Source: Ancylomarina sp. DW003 (GTDB lineage: Bacteria; Bacteroidota; Bacteroidia; Bacteroidales; Marinifilaceae). Taken from it: a stretch of 64,000 nt of DNA. The stretch spans positions 1-64,000 of the forward strand of contig NZ_JAKJSD010000018.1 in assembly GCF_029029505.1 (NCBI RefSeq), given 5' to 3'. Every line of letters begins with the position of its first letter. Position 1 is the first letter of the stretch. This document shows positions 44,765-54,021 of the stretch, piece by piece. The translations under genes and the position numbers were made by a program. The notes beneath the pieces are model-generated. The model saw nothing but the letters and a program-made list of their open reading frames with translations. It ran no database searches and was not told the origin of the DNA.

Positions 44765-47700
44765 ATGAAAAAAATCTACTCCATATTAGTTCTTCTATCA
44801 CTCATATTTAGTTCTCAAATAAGTTGGAGTCAAATTGTCACGACCTCTCCTAGCTTCCCTACTGAAAATGCTGAAGTGACCATAACCTTTGATGCCAGTC
44901 TTGGCAACCAAGGATTAAAAGATTTTACCGGTGATGTCTATGCACACACTGGAGTTATAACAGACAATAGTACATCTGCTAGTGATTGGAAGTACGTTAT
45001 TAGCGATTGGGCTGTTAATGTAGATAAGATTAAAATGACCAGTCTTGGTAACAACAAATGGGAATTAAAAATCACACCTGATGTTCGATCCTATTATAGC
45101 GTTCCTGCTGGTGAAGAAATTCAAAAAATGGCCTTTGTATTTAGAAATGCAGATGGCTCAAAAGTCGGTAAAGACACAGGTGACAAAGATATTTTTGTAG
45201 ATATTAGTACTGAAGGACTCAATGTTTCATTTTCAAGTCCTCAGAACAACAGTATTATTGAAAAATCTACTGATTTTACTGTAACCATTAATTCTGCAGC
45301 AAGTGATAACCTTCAGCTCTATGTTGATGGCATCCTTGACGAAACTACCTCGACGACTTCTATTTCGAAAACTTTCAACTATCCTGCTGCTGGCGACCAC
45401 GAATTCGTTACAGTAGCTACTGCAGGTTCTGAAGAAAAACGTGATACGGTAAAAATCGTCATCCGACAGGATACTCAAATTGAAACGCGTCCATCTGGCT
45501 TAAAAGATGGTATAAACTACATCTCAGATACCGAAGTTACCTTACAACTATTTGCTCCACTTAAAAACTACGTTTACCTTATTGGAGATTTTAACGACTG
45601 GTTGTTAAGTAATAATTACCAAATGAAAAAAGATGGTGATTATTTCTGGTTGACTTTAGATAACCTAACCCCAGCCAAAGAATATATTTTTCAATATTTT
45701 ATAGATGGAGATATAAAAATTGCAGATCCTTATGCTGACAAACTACTCGACCCCTGGAACGATAAATATATTACGAATGAGGTTTATCCAAATCTAATTG
45801 CATATCCAGCCGATAAAACCAGTGAATTTGCTTCAGTCTTTCAAACCGCTCAAACAGATTTTACGTGGGACGATACAGATTTTACCATGCCAGATCATGA
45901 TAATCTCGTTATATATGAATTGCTCATTCGTGATTTTACAGCTGATGGAGATTTAAAAACAGTTACCGATACGCTTGATTACCTGCAACGCTTAGGTGTT
46001 AATGCAATTGAGCTAATGCCTTTCAACGAATTTGAAGGGAATGATTCGTGGGGTTATAATCCGGCTTTCTACTTTGCTCCTGACAAGGCTTACGGAACAA
46101 AGAATGATTACAAAACATTCATTAATGAGTGTCACAAACGTGGTATAGCTGTTCTTATGGATATGGTATTAAATCATTCTTTTGGACAGTCACCATTCTT
46201 TAGAATGTACGAAGAAGGTGGTAAACCAAGTTCTGATAACCCATGGTACAATCGCGAACACAACTTTGAGAATACCGATGCTCACTGGGGGGCAGACTTC
46301 AATCACGAAAGTTTGGAAACTCAAAAACTGGTTGATCGTATTAATACCTATTGGATAGATGAATACCATATTGATGGTTATCGATTTGATTTCACAAAAG
46401 GTTTTTCGAACACTTATCACGATTCAAGTGATCCTTGGGCAGGTAAGTACGACGCTGATAGAATTCGTTTACTCAAGCGAATGGTAGATAAAATTTGGGA
46501 GGCAAATCCCAATGCTTTCGTTTGTTTCGAGCATTTATCTGATAATTATGAAGAAAAAGAACTGGCTGCTTATGGTATTCACTTGTGGGGAAATGCCAAT
46601 CATAATTACAACGAAGCCACCATGGGATTTAACGAAAATGGAAAATCCGATTTGAGCTGGACATCTTGGAAAGAACGAGAATGGATTGCACCCAGATTGA
46701 TTTCCTATATGGAGAGTCACGATGAAGAAAGACTAATGGTTAAAAATTTGGAGTTTGGTAATTCTTCCGGCGATTACAATGTAAAAGATCTTCCAACAGC
46801 CTTATCAAGAATCGAAACTGCCGGAGCTATTTTCTTTGCTACTCCTGGTCCTAAAATGATTTGGCAATTTGGTGAGCTTGGTTATGATATTTCAATTGAT
46901 GAGAACGGCCGTACAGGAAAAAAGCCTGTTAAATGGGATTATCTCGACGATCCAGATCGCTTACACCTAAATCAAGTGTTTTCGGCACTTATAAAGCTTA
47001 AAATACAAGAACCTGCATTCTCGTCTGATAATTTTACATTAAACACATCAGGAGCCTTAAAACGAGTTGAAATTAATCATTCTGATATGGATATACGAGT
47101 GGTTGCCAATTTTGACGTTACTGAAGGTAGTATTTCACCGAATTTTAGTAAAACGGGCACTTGGTACGACTATTTTAATGGTACAGAGCTTGCTGTTACT
47201 GATGTTAATATGGACATCAACTTAGAAGCCGGAGCGTATCGCCTATTTACCACAAAGCATTTGGAAACTCCTGCTATTCCTGAAGCTCCTGTTGCAAATA
47301 CACTTGTTATAAATGGTGATTTTATAGTTGATGAAACTATCACTGCTTCTTATGTGTATTCTGACGTTAATGATGATCCTGAAGGAGGATCCATTATTAC
47401 TTGGTATCGTGCAGATAATACATCTGGTACTAATGAAATTGAAATTCAAACAGGTAGCTCTCTTGAATATGTAATTACCAGAGACGATGCTGGCAAATAT
47501 TTAAGATTTTCCGTAACCCCGGTAGCCACTACAGGAGAAGTACTTATTGGTAAAAAAACATATTCGGTCTACTCCCAAGCTATTGATTATGCAACGGGAA
47601 TTGAAGATGTACTCGATGAAGAACTCAGAGTTTATCCAAATCCTGTAAAGGATCTACTCCACCTGGATAATCTGAAACAGGTTAAACGAATAAGTCTCTA

Positions 47701-47848
47701 TAGTCTGACAGGAAGATCAATACTTTATAAAGAAGCTCCAAACAGTAATGAGATTTTAAATATTGGTCATTTAAGTCAAGGTATTTATATCATGATTTTT
47801 GAACTTGAAGATGGCAGTAAATTAACTAGAAAGGTCGTTAAGCAATAA
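44765..47848 (+). CDS. Secreted GH13 alpha-amylase with T9SS sorting domain
   Basis: A 1027-residue protein. Signal peptide MKKIYSILVLLSLIFSSQISWSQ, then an N-terminal starch-binding-like region (24-150), an Ig-like domain (150-235), a CBM48-like domain (YLIGDFNDWLLSNNYQMKKDGDYFWLTLDNL, 271-300), GH13 barrel with DMVLNH (466-471), nucleophile GYRFD (D542), CFEH (E589) and SHDEE (D653), a further beta domain (about 800-925), and a C-terminal T9SS type A sorting domain (VYPNPVKDLLHL...GIYIMIFELEDGSKLTRKVVKQ). It is secreted to or beyond the outer-membrane surface to cut polymeric starch or glycogen for SusCD. Terminators on both sides, so it may have its own promoter. Confidence 0.93.
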   Translation: MKKIYSILVLLSLIFSSQISWSQIVTTSPSFPTENAEVTITFDASLGNQGLKDFTGDVYAHTGVITDNSTSASDWKYVISDWAVNVDKIKMTSLGNNKWELKITPDVRSYYSVPAGEEIQKMAFVFRNADGSKVGKDTGDKDIFVDISTEGLNVSFSSPQNNSIIEKSTDFTVTINSAASDNLQLYVDGILDETTSTTSISKTFNYPAAGDHEFVTVATAGSEEKRDTVKIVIRQDTQIETRPSGLKDGINYISDTEVTLQLFAPLKNYVYLIGDFNDWLLSNNYQMKKDGDYFWLTLDNLTPAKEYIFQYFIDGDIKIADPYADKLLDPWNDKYITNEVYPNLIAYPADKTSEFASVFQTAQTDFTWDDTDFTMPDHDNLVIYELLIRDFTADGDLKTVTDTLDYLQRLGVNAIELMPFNEFEGNDSWGYNPAFYFAPDKAYGTKNDYKTFINECHKRGIAVLMDMVLNHSFGQSPFFRMYEEGGKPSSDNPWYNREHNFENTDAHWGADFNHESLETQKLVDRINTYWIDEYHIDGYRFDFTKGFSNTYHDSSDPWAGKYDADRIRLLKRMVDKIWEANPNAFVCFEHLSDNYEEKELAAYGIHLWGNANHNYNEATMGFNENGKSDLSWTSWKEREWIAPRLISYMESHDEERLMVKNLEFGNSSGDYNVKDLPTALSRIETAGAIFFATPGPKMIWQFGELGYDISIDENGRTGKKPVKWDYLDDPDRLHLNQVFSALIKLKIQEPAFSSDNFTLNTSGALKRVEINHSDMDIRVVANFDVTEGSISPNFSKTGTWYDYFNGTELAVTDVNMDINLEAGAYRLFTTKHLETPAIPEAPVANTLVINGDFIVDETITASYVYSDVNDDPEGGSIITWYRADNTSGTNEIEIQTGSSLEYVITRDDAGKYLRFSVTPVATTGEVLIGKKTYSVYSQAIDYATGIEDVLDEELRVYPNPVKDLLHLDNLKQVKRISLYSLTGRSILYKEAPNSNEILNIGHLSQGIYIMIFELEDGSKLTRKVVKQ

Positions 47849-47869
47849 TTCAATTTTCATAAATTTGGG

Positions 47870-47905
47870 AAATCCCACTTAGCTCTGGCTAAGTGGGATT
47901 TTTTT
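47870..47905 (+). terminator. Terminator after the T9SS amylase
   Basis: AATCCCACTTAG and CTAAGTGGGATT form a 12-bp stem around CTCTGG, followed by T7. Confidence 0.92.
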
Positions 47906-47993
47906 GTTTGATAAGGCTTTCCAAGATTCGAAAAAGCCAAGTTCTGGGTTTGACTTTGACCTAAAGCTAAAATACCCAGCCAGAGTTCTCTAC

Positions 47994-49439
47994 TTATTTA
48001 ATTATTAATTCTAAACGATATTTTATCTCTGAATGTTCAAGCTTTATTATTAATGTGTAATCTCCCGGAATTAAAGGCTCGTCGGGAATTGATATCTTAA
48101 ATACAAATGGAGATTCTCCATAGCTTCCAATTTGCTGGCGAACCAATTGATCTTTACTGTCCAATATCTTTAAATCCAATTCACCATTTACAAACTGTTT
48201 TATATGAAACTGCGCAAATACGTTCTCTGATTCGGAATAATAATATTCCTGATTGGTTCCAATAAACTCATGTGGCTCCTGTTTATTATTTTCGTTAAGA
48301 TCCATAAATCCTGTAAAGATGAAGAATCCTTCCTGCCCTTTTTTAAATTCTGGAGCTAAATTCTCAACATTCTCTGTCACATTCATTTCCATTTGGGGTG
48401 CTTCAGGAATCGAATCAGTTTGCTCAGTTTCTTCAACTTTATCAATTTGTTCTACCAATTCAGGCTTTACTATCGCATCCTCCGTAATGCTTTTAATTGT
48501 ATCATTTATTTGAACTAAAAGCCTATATTGCACCGGATTACTGTTAGATAATGATGCAGTTAACAGATACTCTCCAGCAGGAACAGTTTTTAATACCCGA
48601 AGAAAATGGTTTCCTTCATTTACAGTATCTTTTCGCATTGTAAAATGTTGCAAACTATCCATACGCGAGATATTCATTGCTATCAAATCATATTTCGAAT
48701 TCCAAATCTGATAAACAACTTCCTCATTACTCATTGGTAGATTTAATCCAACCTCCAAATCAACATTGCCTAGCTCATATTGATTTTGATTTAAGCCTAA
48801 AACTTCGACACTATCCATTTTCATGTCTCCATCCTCATCAACCCACTCTTTAAATAAGTGAAAACTTTCAGGCAATAATTTCTTTCTAATCTTTAAGAAA
48901 GCCTTTCCACTAGGTTCTTTTAAATCGAACTTAATCTGATAAGTTGTTCCTGCGCCTTCTGGGTTTACCGTTAAGATATATTTGCCTACAGGAAGGAAAG
49001 CATCAAAGTTAGAATATGTAAACAGAGGATCACTTGTATAATTCTTACGAACTGTTCGTATTAAGTTTCCACTTGTATCCCAAATTCTAAGTTTTAGTTT
49101 TGTACCATTAACAATGGCAGGATCATATAAAGATGCACTAATTGCTTCTCCCTTCGAAAAAGATTCCTTTCCCAAACCAAAAAACTCATTCTTTTCAGCC
49201 ACTTCATTTTCGTTCAAATCAACCCATTTGTTGTAGGCAAACAAACCAATGGGAATTCCATTCTTTTTCTGGCTGTCTTGTTGTTGAGTTACTTCCGGTT
49301 CTTGAACATTTACATCTGTGTTAGAAAGAGAATCTTGTATAAATTGTTCCTGTGCACTTGTAATTCCGATCGTGCCAACCAATATGGCAAGTATCAAATA
49401 ATACCTACCAATAATACATATCGTCGTTTTGTATATCAT
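47994..49439 (-). CDS. Exported three-repeat protein with DxNxN-type motifs, unknown function
   Basis: A 481-residue protein with a signal peptide (cleavage after ITSAQ). The mature part has three repeats of ~140 residues. Each starts with a (W/M)VD-x-(N/D)-x-(N/D) acidic motif and an EF/EV-x-G element: KWVDLNENEVAEKNEFFGLG (71-90), EWVDEDGDMKMDSVEVLGLN (198-217), GFMDLNENNKQEPHEFIGTN (377-396). An Ig-like beta segment follows, ending PVGKYILTV, PAGEYLLTA or PGDYTLII. The acidic motif resembles a calcium-binding loop. The linker before repeat 3 is Glu/Pro-rich. No known family recognised. It faces the glucan locus but has no visible functional link. Confidence 0.75.
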   Translation of the reverse strand: MIYKTTICIIGRYYLILAILVGTIGITSAQEQFIQDSLSNTDVNVQEPEVTQQQDSQKKNGIPIGLFAYNKWVDLNENEVAEKNEFFGLGKESFSKGEAISASLYDPAIVNGTKLKLRIWDTSGNLIRTVRKNYTSDPLFTYSNFDAFLPVGKYILTVNPEGAGTTYQIKFDLKEPSGKAFLKIRKKLLPESFHLFKEWVDEDGDMKMDSVEVLGLNQNQYELGNVDLEVGLNLPMSNEEVVYQIWNSKYDLIAMNISRMDSLQHFTMRKDTVNEGNHFLRVLKTVPAGEYLLTASLSNSNPVQYRLLVQINDTIKSITEDAIVKPELVEQIDKVEETEQTDSIPEAPQMEMNVTENVENLAPEFKKGQEGFFIFTGFMDLNENNKQEPHEFIGTNQEYYYSESENVFAQFHIKQFVNGELDLKILDSKDQLVRQQIGSYGESPFVFKISIPDEPLIPGDYTLIIKLEHSEIKYRLELIIK

Positions 49440-49975
49440 GGTATTTGGTTTAAAGCTGAATAAAAAAAAAGAATTGCTTCCTTTTAAAATACGATTTTAA
49501 TACCATATATGTTTTATCCTCACCCAATTAGTTTGATCAAACACAGGTTAAAAATGGTTAAAAATATTTATTTCAGTCAACACCAATAATTTACTAAAGA
49601 GCAGAGGAACAAATATTCAATTATAAATTTGTTAAGCATATTTGTTTAGACGCTTGAGAGGTAACTTGCCAAGTTTCTTTTTATGGTGCATATTATCTCA
49701 CATTTGATTAACATGTACCCAAAACACAAAAATAATCCCACTTAATTATAACATGATGTGTTTTATCCCATTAAGCCCGCAGAGATGTTTTTTCTGAGGG
49801 GGTAAGCACTTATCTCCCTAATGAGGAATTCTCTCACAATCGATAAAATCAATCAGCTATTAGATAAAAAGTTTGGTTCGATTCATATTTTTTAACAAGG
49901 AATCTAGATACGTCAATATATTCTTTCTTATATTTAGTAGTTCAAATTAAAAGCTACAGACTAAATCATACAGGT
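49440..49975. other. Gene-free stretch
   Basis: 536 bp of AT-rich sequence between divergent genes. A TAAATTTG at 49624-49631 fits the -7 consensus on the plus strand but lies ~345 bp from the next start and lacks a -33 partner. Nothing else is supported. Confidence 0.5.
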
Positions 49976-50419
49976 ATGACGTACAAAACCACGGTAATTA
50001 GCATTTTTTTAATCCTAACTAGCCTTTCAAATGGGCTCTCACAAAGCAATCAGCTCGAAAAAGCAGCAAAAACAGCTAAAGAAGAAAACAAGCTTATTTT
50101 CATGAATTTCTCTGGTTCTGACTGGTGTCGATCGTGTATAATTCTTAAGCAATCGATATTAGATACACCTGAATTCAAGGCATTCGCCAATAAAGAGTTG
50201 GTTCTTGTAGACGTTGATTTTCCAAGGAAGAAGAAAAATAGATTGGATAAAGAACAAACTCAATATAATGAGAGTTTGGCTGCCAAGTACAATAAGGATG
50301 GACAATTTCCAACCATTATCATTCTCGATTCCGATCTAAAAATTGTAGCAAAAACGGACTATAAGCGATTGAGTCCAGAGCAATATATCAATCACATTAA
50401 ACAACTGATAGGCCAATAG
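49976..50419 (+). CDS. Exported thioredoxin-family protein
   Basis: A 147-residue protein with a signal peptide (MTYKTTVISIFLILTSLSNGLSQ). Thioredoxin_7-like fold: KLIFMNFSGSDWCRSC (active-site Cys51 and Cys54, CRSC) and cis-proline in QFPTIII (P114). A periplasmic thiol-disulfide oxidoreductase or disulfide reductase. First gene of a tight four-gene unit: the ApbE start follows one base after its stop. It may keep Cys residues in the DUF4266 lipoprotein reduced (inference). Confidence 0.88.
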   Translation: MTYKTTVISIFLILTSLSNGLSQSNQLEKAAKTAKEENKLIFMNFSGSDWCRSCIILKQSILDTPEFKAFANKELVLVDVDFPRKKKNRLDKEQTQYNESLAAKYNKDGQFPTIIILDSDLKIVAKTDYKRLSPEQYINHIKQLIGQ

Positions 50420-50420
50420 G

Positions 50421-51470
50421 ATGATACGATACATCAGCAGCTTAATTCTTCTTTTTATTTCACTATCTGTTATAGGACAGAGCGAGTCGCACACCAAGAC
50501 GCTGCTTCTTATGGGCTCTCGTTTCGAGCTGACAGCAATCAGTCCGGATCAAAACAAAGCCTCGGCTGCTATCGAAGCTGGCATTGCAGAAATTAAGCGT
50601 ATCGAGAAACTCATTTCGTCGTGGGACAGCAAATCTCAAACCTCTCTAGTTAATAAAAATGCAGGTATAAAACCTGTTGTGGTCGATCAGGAACTTTTTA
50701 ATTTAATTCGTCGTTCTTTAAAAATATCCAAGCTAACTCGTGGTGCATTCGACATCAGCTATGCTTCGGTAGATAAAATTTGGCGTTTTAATGGTGAAAT
50801 GACTGAACTTCCCGATTCGAGTAAGGTGGCTGCATCGGTAGCTAAGATCAATTATCAAAACATTATTCTAAATCCAGAAAAAAGAAGCATATTCTTAGCT
50901 AAAGAAGGAATGAAAATTGGATTTGGAGCTATAGGGAAAGGCTATGCTGCCAATAAGGCTCTCGATATCATGTCGAAAATGGATTTGAAAGGTGCACTGG
51001 TTAATGCCTCCGGCGACCTAATCAGCTGGGGAAAAGATGAAGGTGGTAAAGATTGGAAAATTGGGATTATCAATCCAAAACAAAAAGAAAAGGTCTTCTC
51101 ATGGTTGAATATTAACGAAACAGCTCTTGTTACTTCGGGTAACTACGAAAGATTTGTCATCATAAATGGTCAACGCTATTCACACATTATAGATCCAAGA
51201 ACAGGTTATCCTGTGCGAGGCTTAAGTAGTGTGAGTATTATATGTCCCAATGCTGAACTTGCAGATGCATTAGCAACATCTGTTTTTGTTTTGGGTAAGG
51301 ATAAAGGTCTTGACCTTATCAATCGACTTAAAGGCATCGAATGTCTTTTAATTACAGATAAACAAGAACTTTTTACATCTGATAATTTACACTTAGATTA
51401 TATTCAGAAACCAATAACTAATCACAAATACCAAATTAAAATTGGAAATGAACATGCGCAGAAAAAATAA
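50421..51470 (+). CDS. apbE: FAD:protein FMN transferase
   Basis: A 349-residue exported ApbE protein: signal peptide MIRYISSLILLFISLSVIGQ, then the substrate-binding core FGAIGKGYAANKALDIM (about 172-188), NASGDLISWGKD, TSGNYERFVIINGQRYSHIIDPRTGYPVR with the metal-binding Asp, and PNAELADALATSVFVLGKDKG. It attaches FMN from FAD to a Thr/Ser of extracytoplasmic redox proteins. No protein in this window shows the usual flavinylation motif, so its client is unknown; adjacent DUF4266 or DUF3570 partners are the obvious suspects. Confidence 0.92.
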   Translation: MIRYISSLILLFISLSVIGQSESHTKTLLLMGSRFELTAISPDQNKASAAIEAGIAEIKRIEKLISSWDSKSQTSLVNKNAGIKPVVVDQELFNLIRRSLKISKLTRGAFDISYASVDKIWRFNGEMTELPDSSKVAASVAKINYQNIILNPEKRSIFLAKEGMKIGFGAIGKGYAANKALDIMSKMDLKGALVNASGDLISWGKDEGGKDWKIGIINPKQKEKVFSWLNINETALVTSGNYERFVIINGQRYSHIIDPRTGYPVRGLSSVSIICPNAELADALATSVFVLGKDKGLDLINRLKGIECLLITDKQELFTSDNLHLDYIQKPITNHKYQIKIGNEHAQKK

Positions 51471-51681
51471 AACTTTACTACTGCTCTGTGGTTTATGCTT
51501 ATTGTTTGGCCTCAACTCATGTATGTCAGTTGCTGCTTATCAAAAAGCAATGCTTAACGACGAAGCAATGGCGCTTCAGGCTAAAAAGCTCGAAAGCTAT
51601 GAATCGAATTTTCAATCGTACCGCGAAGGTGCTGCCGGTGCCAACGGCGGTAAATCAGGGGGAGGTTGTGGATGCAATTAA
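51448..51681 (+). CDS. DUF4266 small lipoprotein with C-terminal GGGCGCN
   Basis: 77 residues from ATG 51448 (another ATG at 51454 is as likely; the ORF also reads from TTG 51442). Signal with lipobox GLNSC, then a short helical stretch (AAYQKAMLNDEAMALQAKKLESYESNFQSYREG), a Gly/Ala-rich linker and a C-terminal GKSGGGCGCN. This matches DUF4266, always found beside DUF3570. It overlaps the apbE end and the DUF3570 start, so translation is coupled. The paired Cys at the C-terminus suggests a redox, metal or thiol role (inference). Confidence 0.85.
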   Translation: MNMRRKNKTLLLLCGLCLLFGLNSCMSVAAYQKAMLNDEAMALQAKKLESYESNFQSYREGAAGANGGKSGGGCGCN

Positions 51682-52952
51682 CTAGAACAATGCTTTTAGG
51701 TTTATTGATGGGTATTTCTATCATCAGCTTTGCTCAAACTGAGAAAAACAGTATTGATGACAAGCAAAATGAGAAACGAAAAAAGATAAAGAAATCGGAA
51801 ACTGATTTTAAAGACACTGAAGTGAACTTCTTATTCAATTACTACGATCAAGACGGCGATCATTCGCCTGTAACGGGAGGACGTGGTACAGAAAAACTAG
51901 AGAACATCGCTCCTACTTTTGTGGTTCATGTACCAATGGATTCTGTCTCAAGCTTGGATCTTAATTTCGGGATTGATATTTATTCTTCGGCTTCTACCGA
52001 TAATATCGACTATTTCGAGGGTCGTAAATCAGGCGCTTCCGGAAAAGATGTTCGTGCACATATCAATGCCGCATATAACAGAAATTTAAGACAATCGGGT
52101 AATGCGTATAGCTTAATGCTCGGTTTCTCTCAGGAATATGATGTTTCTTCTTTAAGTTTTGGAGGTTCATATACGCTCAATTCAAAAGATAAAAATCGCT
52201 CTCTAAGTTTCGACGCACTCTATATGAACGATACGTGGAACCGAATTTATCCTGTTGAATTACGAGATGGTACAGAATGGCTTAAAGATGATACGCGCTC
52301 AACTATGAAATTTGGCTTATCTTATTCTCAAGTGATAAACAAGCGCCTTCAAGCTTTGTTTTCAGTAGAAGTTGTATCTCAGTCTGGTTTACTTAGTACA
52401 CCATTCCATCGCGTCTTTTTCGACGATGCAAGCTCTGGTGATAGCATGAATGACCTTATGCAGAAGAGTCATGTTGAAATGCTAGACGATAATCGTTTAA
52501 AAATTCCAATCTCAATGCGATGGAATTATTACTTGAATGATTTTATGCGATTAAGAACCTTCTATCGTTTTTATACTGATAGTTGGGGAATTGCTGCACA
52601 TACGGCTAGTATAGAACTTCCAATGCAAGTCTCATCAAGTATAATTGCTTCGCCATTTTTTAGGTATCACACTCAAACTGCTGCGGATGATTTCTATAAA
52701 TTTGGTCAGGCAAGTAATACACAACGTCCCGAGTTTTACACCTCTGATTACGATTTGTCAGATTTGAACAGTACTAAAATCGGTTTAGGCCTTCAATATT
52801 CTCCTGTAATGGGGGTTGGGTCTTTCAAATCACCTTTCAGAAAAAACAAACAAGTTCAATTTAAAAGTATTGGTCTAAGAACAGCCTATTACGATAGAAG
52901 TGATGGTTTAAACGCTTGGTTAGTTAGCCTTGACTTTGGATTTATATTCTAA
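51672..52952 (+). CDS. DUF3570 outer-membrane protein
   Basis: 426 residues from ATG 51672, giving a clean signal (MQLTRTMLLGLLMGISIISFAQ). ATG overlaps the DUF4266 stop. The mature part has alternating hydrophobic/polar beta strands, YYDQDGDHSPVTGGRGTEKL near the start, and a C-terminus WLVSLDFGFIF ending in Phe, as in outer-membrane beta barrels. It fits DUF3570. Last gene of the thioredoxin-ApbE-DUF4266-DUF3570 unit. Possible role: outer-membrane pore or scaffold for a redox lipoprotein (inference). Confidence 0.87.
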   Translation: MQLTRTMLLGLLMGISIISFAQTEKNSIDDKQNEKRKKIKKSETDFKDTEVNFLFNYYDQDGDHSPVTGGRGTEKLENIAPTFVVHVPMDSVSSLDLNFGIDIYSSASTDNIDYFEGRKSGASGKDVRAHINAAYNRNLRQSGNAYSLMLGFSQEYDVSSLSFGGSYTLNSKDKNRSLSFDALYMNDTWNRIYPVELRDGTEWLKDDTRSTMKFGLSYSQVINKRLQALFSVEVVSQSGLLSTPFHRVFFDDASSGDSMNDLMQKSHVEMLDDNRLKIPISMRWNYYLNDFMRLRTFYRFYTDSWGIAAHTASIELPMQVSSSIIASPFFRYHTQTAADDFYKFGQASNTQRPEFYTSDYDLSDLNSTKIGLGLQYSPVMGVGSFKSPFRKNKQVQFKSIGLRTAYYDRSDGLNAWLVSLDFGFIF

Positions 52953-52985
52953 TAGAGCAAAGTATAAAGGGCTGGAAATAGCTCT

Positions 52986-53897
52986 TTATACTTCAACAAT
53001 ATTCTTCTGATCCAGTTTTCTATTGCCATCCCATCGGTAAGCAACTAAATGTCCCCCATTAGCAACACAAGCATCTACACAGCATAAATTGTCTTTTATT
53101 ACTCCTGCTTGCCCATCCAAGCAATAATGCCCAAAGAACACAGGTACTTCTCCTTCTGAATAAGTAGGAATTTCTTCGCAAAGTTCAAAAGGAATTGTAT
53201 AGTCTGGTAGCTTAAATCGATTACCAAAAGCCAAAGAACTAAAACTCTCTCCTTCCATTGGACTCCACCATTTTATTCGAAACATATTTCGTTTAATGCC
53301 ATAACTGTCCTTAATCACAAGATCGTTAGGTAGCTGAAACTCCCTCCCCTTTAATAATAACATGCATGCATCATATAGCTTGCCTTTTTTAGCATATATT
53401 TTTCTAAGGAACTTTTTATTCAATCTATTTTCCGGATGTTTTTCACGAATCAAATTAATTGATGCTCTATCCCAACAAGCATGCACTACTCTAAAGTCAT
53501 CAAACTCTAAAAATAAAGGTAAAGATCTTAGCCATTTTAAATAAATTTTCTTTGCCTCCTTATTAGCCTGAAACTCCAGATAAGTTCTCCTAATTTGAGC
53601 CTTATTTTTCATACTATGCTCCCGCAAAGGGATACCTTCTTCATCCTTGGTATAATATGCTAAAACATTTAGTTCGTGATTACCAACAATAGCGTAAGCA
53701 TGACCATGGTCAACCATGTTTTTTATCAAACACAAACTATCTATTACCCGAAAACCTCTATCAACAAAATCTCCCACGAAAACGGCTTTCCTTTCCGGGT
53801 GAGAATATATTCCAGCTTCCATCTTATAACCTAAAGTTCGGAGCATTTCTTCTAAACTCTCAAACTCACCGTGTATGTCTCCTATTATATCGTACAA
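52986..53897 (-). CDS. Calcineurin-like metallophosphoesterase (PrpE/Ser-Thr phosphatase-like)
   Basis: A 303-residue cytoplasmic phosphoesterase. Metal-binding motifs GDIHG (6-10), GDFVDRG (42-48) and GNHE (72-75), then VHACWD (about 138-143) and FFGHY. This PPP-type pattern includes PrpE/ApaH relatives, which hydrolyse phosphoproteins or diadenosine polyphosphates. The start is TTG 53897, required to keep the GDIHG motif at the N-terminus. A TAGATTTG -7-like box lies only 2 bp before this codon, raising the possibility of a leaderless message. Confidence 0.88.
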   Translation of the reverse strand: MYDIIGDIHGEFESLEEMLRTLGYKMEAGIYSHPERKAVFVGDFVDRGFRVIDSLCLIKNMVDHGHAYAIVGNHELNVLAYYTKDEEGIPLREHSMKNKAQIRRTYLEFQANKEAKKIYLKWLRSLPLFLEFDDFRVVHACWDRASINLIREKHPENRLNKKFLRKIYAKKGKLYDACMLLLKGREFQLPNDLVIKDSYGIKRNMFRIKWWSPMEGESFSSLAFGNRFKLPDYTIPFELCEEIPTYSEGEVPVFFGHYCLDGQAGVIKDNLCCVDACVANGGHLVAYRWDGNRKLDQKNIVEV

Positions 53898-53944
53898 ATC
53901 AAATCTATTTTGTAATTATTCACTTTCTCAAAGATATAAAAACA

Positions 53945-53983
53945 AAAAAAACTCTCCCTACTGCAATGCAATAAGAAGAGTTT
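53945..53983 (-). terminator. Terminator after the aminotransferase class V gene
   Basis: On the minus strand AAACTCT pairs with AGAGTTT around a 23-nt, partly paired loop, followed by a T-rich run. Confidence 0.6.
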
Positions 53984-54021
53984 ATATTTCGAATTAGATC
54001 AATATTGTATTTTAAACTTAC

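Noticed and set aside
47930-47960. GCCAAG-containing sequence as a fifth terminator palindrome
   Set aside because: Only one arm matches; the other arm is not complementary.
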